Assembly: GCA_024516035.1 (NCBI GenBank) | Contig: CM044955.1 | Location: forward strand, 54,835,257-54,899,256 | Length of the DNA: 64,000 bases | Direction of reading: 5' to 3' | From: Bactericera cockerelli | Taxonomy: Eukaryota > Arthropoda > Insecta > Hemiptera > Triozidae | In this document: positions 10,251-64,000 of the stretch, piece by piece | Layout of the letters: every line of letters starts with the position of its first letter | How positions within the stretch are numbered: the first letter of the stretch is position 1 | The notes under the pieces: model-generated | Seen by the model: only the letters and a program-made list of their open reading frames with translations | Told to the model about the DNA's origin: nothing | Databases searched by the model: none | Position numbers and translations under genes: made by a program

Positions 10251-12677
10251 CAGTATGTTTCAGAAAAGGTGGCCACCCCCTCGTAACTTTTGAACGCGAC
10301 GGAATTTTTCAATTCTGTAAAGTCCTAAGTATAGGAAGTGCCCTATGGCCCATCCTGTGGTCATATTTATTTTTGGCCCCGGTTGGCCCTTCCGGCTTTT
10401 TGGCCATATTTTTTCATTTTTCTCGCGAATTTTAAATGGAATGCTATATTTTTTATTCCTGTTAATTAAAGTCCAAGTAAGGCTGAGTGTAATGAGCTTT
10501 TAAAATTTTCAAAAACCTTATCAGGGGCGGAGCTAGGAGGGTGCAAGGTTCAAAACTGTTACACGCTGTATTGCAGCGTTATTTGAATTTTTTAGTACTT
10601 TTTTTTATTTTCATAGGTTCAAAATATTGTTTTACACCATATGAAATCAAAAAATATTCTTGTTTACACCTAATCAGGGTCATAGTAAGGTTTCTGTAAA
10701 AGTACTTTTTTTCTTACGTCAATTTTTCCGTAAATTAATGGTGTTTTCGAAATTGGCATTTTTAGAGGTGAAAGTCCGCAATGACATATGTTTTTTATGC
10801 TTGAAATCGAAAGAAAACTTAATGGAGAAGCGATTAAGATCATAAAAAAAGCCATTTAACCTGCTAGTTTTTTCACGACAGTGCCCGGTAAAGTGGGTGA
10901 ATTTCGAAATTATTGGATTTTTTGTTGTTGAGGAAACACAATTGGCATAGAAAATAAATAATATCTAATAAGGGAATAATACTTCAAAAAACATAACTAA
11001 ATGCGAAATTAAATGAAAATTATTTCTTCTAAATCAGTGCCGGATATATTCTTTTTTTTCTCTCTCTTTTTTTCATTTTTCAAATTCAAGTTGGATCAAA
11101 AATAATTATCGGATAATGCTGCTTCTAAAGTCGGCCCAGGGGTCCCCTCTTGAGACAAATTTAGTTGGTAAGTTGGTAAAATCTGTAGAAAACACATTGT
11201 CAATCACTCTGGAGTCAGTCCGATGGCACTTTGAATGCAACGATTCTTGTAGGATCACCGAAGTTAAGCAACGTCCAGCGAGGTGAAGACTTCGTGATGC
11301 TGGCATTCCGGCCTAACCCAGGCTGGGTGAGATAAATGTGTTTAGCAGGTTGGAGAGTTTCCTGCGAACACCCCCGTTATGATATGACCATGCAGTTGAA
11401 ACGCGATATTAAACCCAAATTAAAAAAAAAAAAATCATGCTGGTGTTGCTAGTAATGAATACCAGGTCTCTAAATAAAGGGCCATTTTTCCAGGTTGATT
11501 ACCAAACTCTTTTTTTTAAGAAAGATTTTTTTCAGAAGATTTTTTTTATTTGATTTCGTTTGTATTTATGTTTAGTGAAGATTAATTCTCTTGTAAGGTA
11601 TTATTTATCTTGTATACCAATGGTGTATCTGAAAAAAAACCCACTAATTTCGTAATTTACACATTTCACCGGACTCAGTATGGAAAAACTAGTTTTCTTT
11701 TGTTTCAAAAAATTGTGTTTTCTCAACAACAACAAAATCTAATTATCTCGAAATTTAAGAGAAAAAAAAATACCAGGTCAAGTTTAGTATCAAACTTTTG
11801 AGGGTGAAAATTAAACCAATTCAATTATTTTAAAGAGGAGGAGAGAGAGAGAGAGAGAGAGAGAGAAAAAAAAAAATAAATATATCCGGCACTGATTTAG
11901 AAGCAATAATCTTCATTTATATTTGCATTTAGTTATGTTTATTGAAGTATTATTCCCTCATTAGGTATTATTTATTTTCTATGTCAATTGTGTTTCCTCA
12001 ACAACAAAAAATCCAATAATTTCGAAATTCACCCACTTTACCGGGCACTGTCGTGAAAAAACTAGCAAGTTAAATGGCTTTTTTTATGATCTTAATCGCT
12101 TCTCCGTTAAGTTTTCTTTCGATTTCAAGCATAAAAAACATATGTCATTGCAGACTTTCACCTCTAAAAATGCCAATTTCGAAAACACCATTAATTTACG
12201 GAAAAATTGACGTAAGAAAAGAAGTACTTTTACAAAAACCTTACTATGACCCTGATTAGGTGTAAACAAGAATATTTTTTGATTTCATATGGTGTAAAAC
12301 AATATTTTGAACCTATGAAAATAAAAAAAGTACTAAAAAATTCAACTAACGCTGCAATACAGCGTGTAACAGTTTTGAACCTTGCACCCTCCTAGCTCCG
12401 CCCCTGATAAGGTTTTTGAAAATTTTAAAAGCTCATTATACTCAGCCTTACTTGGACTTTAATTAACAGGAATAAAAAATATAGCATTCCATTTAAAATT
12501 CGCGAGAAAAATGAAAAAATATGGCCTAAAAGCCGGAAGGGCCAACCGGGGCCAAAAATAAATATGACCACAGGATGGGCCATAGGGCACTTCCTATACT
12601 TAGGACTTTACAGAATTGAAAAATTCCGTCGCGTTCAAAAGTTACGAGGGGGTGGCCACCTTTTCTGAAACATACTG
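10251..12677. mobile_element. Long-TIR DNA element (foldback)
   Basis: Starts CAGTATGTTTCAGAAAAGG and ends in its complement. TATA flanks both ends (10,247-10,250; 12,678-12,681). The arms pair over roughly 800 bp (10,251-11,090 with 11,875-12,677). The interior holds a 5S-derived SINE and GA tracts, and no transposase frame. The CAG start and TATA flanks match the 2,416-5,072 element, although the TIR sequences differ. Small open frames in the two arms are mirror copies and not genes. Confidence 0.85.
11205..11435 (+). repeat. 5S rRNA-derived SINE (family E)
   Basis: GATCACCGAAGTTAAGCAAC is the 5S rRNA internal control segment, followed by CCAGCGAGGTGAAGACTTCG. Then comes the CCAGGCTGGGTGAGATAAAT central domain, a CCCCGTTATGATATGACC 3' part and an A-rich tail. 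Related copies are at 18,460 and 45,137. The 5S part is incomplete, so this is not a 5S gene. Confidence 0.85.
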
Positions 12678-14404
12678 TATAGAATGTATTGTAGTGTTGA
12701 CGTAGTGAGACTTGTGTGCTAATTATCTAAGCAGACTTTGTTAAGAAGAAACACATTACCTAGATTTTGTTTTGCTTTTAGGGTTGATTGGCGCATTAAA
12801 AAAAAAAATATGATGTCACGACAGTGGTTTACCCTACTAAACAACCTGAGCAAATAATTGACCTCAAAGAAAAATCATTACAAATCATGAAAATTAAAAT
12901 CGTTCAGTTATTACGGCACCGTGGCGCTTTTATCTACTAAAATACTATGGTTTTTAACTAGTTTTAAAGGTTCAGTCAAACTATCCTTTAACATTCACAT
13001 GAAAATTTCGGTTCAAGTTTTGAACAAAATTTGAAAATTTCGACATTAAGCATTTCATTTAATTTTAAGTATATTACGTGAAATCTATAACCTGGGGTTT
13101 AATGACTTTCCTTAGATCCAGGATAGGGTCAAACATTAAACAACGAAATTCCACAATCTATAATTGTCCTAATATTATAATTATTCTCTTAAAGAAAAGA
13201 TCAATCTACAAATAATTCTATATCACTTGATCATAAGACTTATTTTTTGGTCAATTTTTAACAATAAAATCAATGTCTTGTCATATTCACGACTCATCTG
13301 TTCGCAGGGTAAGCTTGATCACATCACCAACAACCCACGTATCAAAATTGATTTAAAGCTATTCTACGAGATTTTGCTTCACAGTTCTTGAAATTAAAAA
13401 CTAATGATAAAAACTATACACAACGTGACTTATAAATGTAACAAAGGGAAATGTCCATAGGGGAATTGGTATGTACATCAGATTTGGAAAAATCATACAG
13501 TATTTTATATATTTACATAAACATAATATTTACACAGATTATTTAATTTTTATGAGAAAATAATTCAAATAACGGTTACATATGTGACAGTAAAAATACC
13601 AAAATAATAATAATTATCATGAAAAAAAGAGGCTCAGTTGTTAACATGACATGTTAAATTTGATAAAATGGGTCCTATACTCCGTAACAAGCAACAGGCT
13701 GCCTCCTGGTCACCTGACCAAAGATAAGCTACTTCTTAAACATTTTAATGAGCAAATAGTAACGCTGTTCTTTGACTTAATTATGTATTAAACTTTTCAA
13801 CAAAGAAGTTACATTTTCTAATGTATTAAAAAAAAAAAGTTTTGCTAAATACACCTAATTACATAAGATGTTTACAAGTTTCTCATTCATTAAGTATAAT
13901 AGATCTTCAAAAATGGAAGATTAAACGAGACCAGACCAAAGTTTCAATAATCTGTCTCAAAAGTGAATGCAAGAAACAAATTTTAGGTAAAACAAAACAA
14001 AGAAAAAAACACTACTTTCCTTATTATAGGACAGGGAAAGTAAAAAAAAAAAATGGTCATCGTTACTTTTCGGTGACAAATTTCAGAACAGAAGAGATTT
14101 GTCTCAATCATCTAGCACAAGACGTGAGAGACAGTACCCCTGAGAGGGGTTGAGTGTATGGGACATTATTTTTTTCAAAACCATTTCTGATTTCAGTGCC
14201 ATAGTTCCCTTCATAAGAACTGTGGACTCAATACACACACACATTTCAAATCATAAAATTAATGTCTACACAAAAATGGGCTTCAAAAAGGTTCCTCATG
14301 GCTTACAATAAAAAAATCTTTTTTTACCACTCTTAAAGTAAAATCACTGTTAATTCTCAAGTTAAGCATACTTGGAATTAAGGCATGTCTCAAGTTCCGG
14401 TCTC
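12678..14404. other. AT-rich stretch without recognisable gene
   Basis: Only short frames without family resemblance. It contains a fragment of the TTCCTTATTATAGG repeat end near 14,017-14,040, shared with 55,236. It may include the distal 3'UTR of the CHD1-like transcript. No polyadenylation site could be assigned. Confidence 0.5.
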
Positions 14405-14765
14405 AGACTTGATGACTTGGAATCAAAACCATGTTTGTGTTGGACCTTAATCAGAACGACAGACTTGATGACTTGAAATCAAAACCATGTTTGTGTTGGA
14501 GCTCAATCAGTACGACAGACTTGATGACTTGGAATCAAAACCATGTTCGCTTTCGACCTCAAACAGTACGAAGAGACCATGTTTGTTGTGAACCTCAATC
14601 AGCACGAGAGACTTGATGACTTGGAATCAAAACCATGTTCGCTTTCGACCTCAAACAGTACGAAGAGACCATGTTTGTGTTGAACCTCAATCAGTACGAC
14701 AGACTTGATGACTTGGAATCAAAACCATGTTCGCTTTCGACCTCAAACCGTACGAAGGAGACCTG
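14405..14765. repeat. Tandem repeat, about five units
   Basis: Units start at GACTTGATGACTTG (near 14,408, 14,464, 14,520, 14,613 and 14,704). Longer units carry AAAACCATGTTCGCTTTCGA and CAGTACGAAGAGACCATG. It lies just 3' of the CHD1 stop in transcript sense, so it is probably 3'UTR or proximal downstream DNA. Confidence 0.85.
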
Positions 14766-14778
14766 CGCAGACGAAAAC

Positions 14779-14983
14779 CGCCGGGAAACCAACTTTTTCT
14801 CTCTCCTCCAGCTCAGTGTAGCAACCTGAGCCAAGTAATCCAGCGCTGAGGAACAAACCCAGGACTCTCTACTGGGGCTACCGCCGGGAAACCAACTCAG
14901 TTTTCTCTCTCCTCCAGCTCAGTATGGTGATCTGAGCCAAATAATCCAGCGCTGAGGAACACACCCAGGACTCTCTACTGGGG

Positions 14984-14987
<4 letters not shown>
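14779..14987. repeat. Duplicated stop-codon / 3'UTR boundary
   Basis: A 103-bp segment (14,779-14,881) is repeated at 14,882-14,987. Both copies begin CGCCGGGAAACCAACT and end CTCTACTGGGGCTAC. That end is the complement of the last CHD1 codons' edge including the stop (cta at 14,984-14,986). It is the one terminal-exon example of the junction-anchored duplications seen elsewhere. Confidence 0.85.
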
Positions 14988-63973
<48,986 letters not shown>

Positions 63974-64000
63974 CTAGGGGAGAGAGTAGTAGTAGCAAGG

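Noticed and set aside
10660..12269. Mirror pairs of ~61-residue frames
   Set aside because: They are the two arms of the long-TIR element read in opposite directions, with no family resemblance.

Overview
This is a eukaryotic nuclear window, almost certainly from an arthropod. An insect with a repeat-rich, hemipteran-like genome is my best guess, but the species is not identifiable from the sequence. The evidence is GT-AG introns, GC-rich exons set in AT-rich introns, several tRNA-derived SINE families with (ATT)n tails, Helitrons, TTAA-flanked MITEs and LINE 3' fragments.

One host gene dominates. From 63,973 down to 14,984 on the minus strand lie 24 exons of a CHD1-type chromodomain-helicase-DNA-binding protein. 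The exons join in a continuous reading frame (4,738 bp: 1 nt, then 1,578 codons, then stop). They cover the tandem chromodomains, the SNF2/DEAH ATPase, the helicase C lobe, the SANT/SLIDE region, the CHCT (DUF4208) domain and a basic/proline-rich tail. The N-terminal exon(s) and promoter lie beyond 64,000. No second host protein gene was found.

Layout. 1-14,400 is downstream of the gene and is transposon territory: a Helitron (2,410-8,167) with a long-TIR element nested in its 5' end, an old tandem-repeat field (8.3-9.8 kb) and a second long-TIR element (10,251-12,677). The region 14.4-64 kb is the gene. Its introns hold a 3.8 kb foldback element (16,537-20,373), a compact LTR retroelement with gag, protease and integrase but no reverse transcriptase (36,568-39,335), a small Helitron (42,969-43,925), a U6 snRNA-LINE chimera (48,867-49,673), TTAA MITEs, 5S-rRNA-derived SINEs and at least seven groups of tRNA-derived SINE copies.

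The most unusual signal is that minisatellites and short duplications inside CHD1 are anchored on exon-intron junctions. At 11 of the 24 exons a segment spanning the 5' or 3' splice site (with 5 to about 120 nt of exon) has been copied, from one extra copy to about 38. The stop-codon/3'UTR boundary is duplicated too. Some arrays therefore present more than 20 decoy splice donors or acceptors next to the real one.
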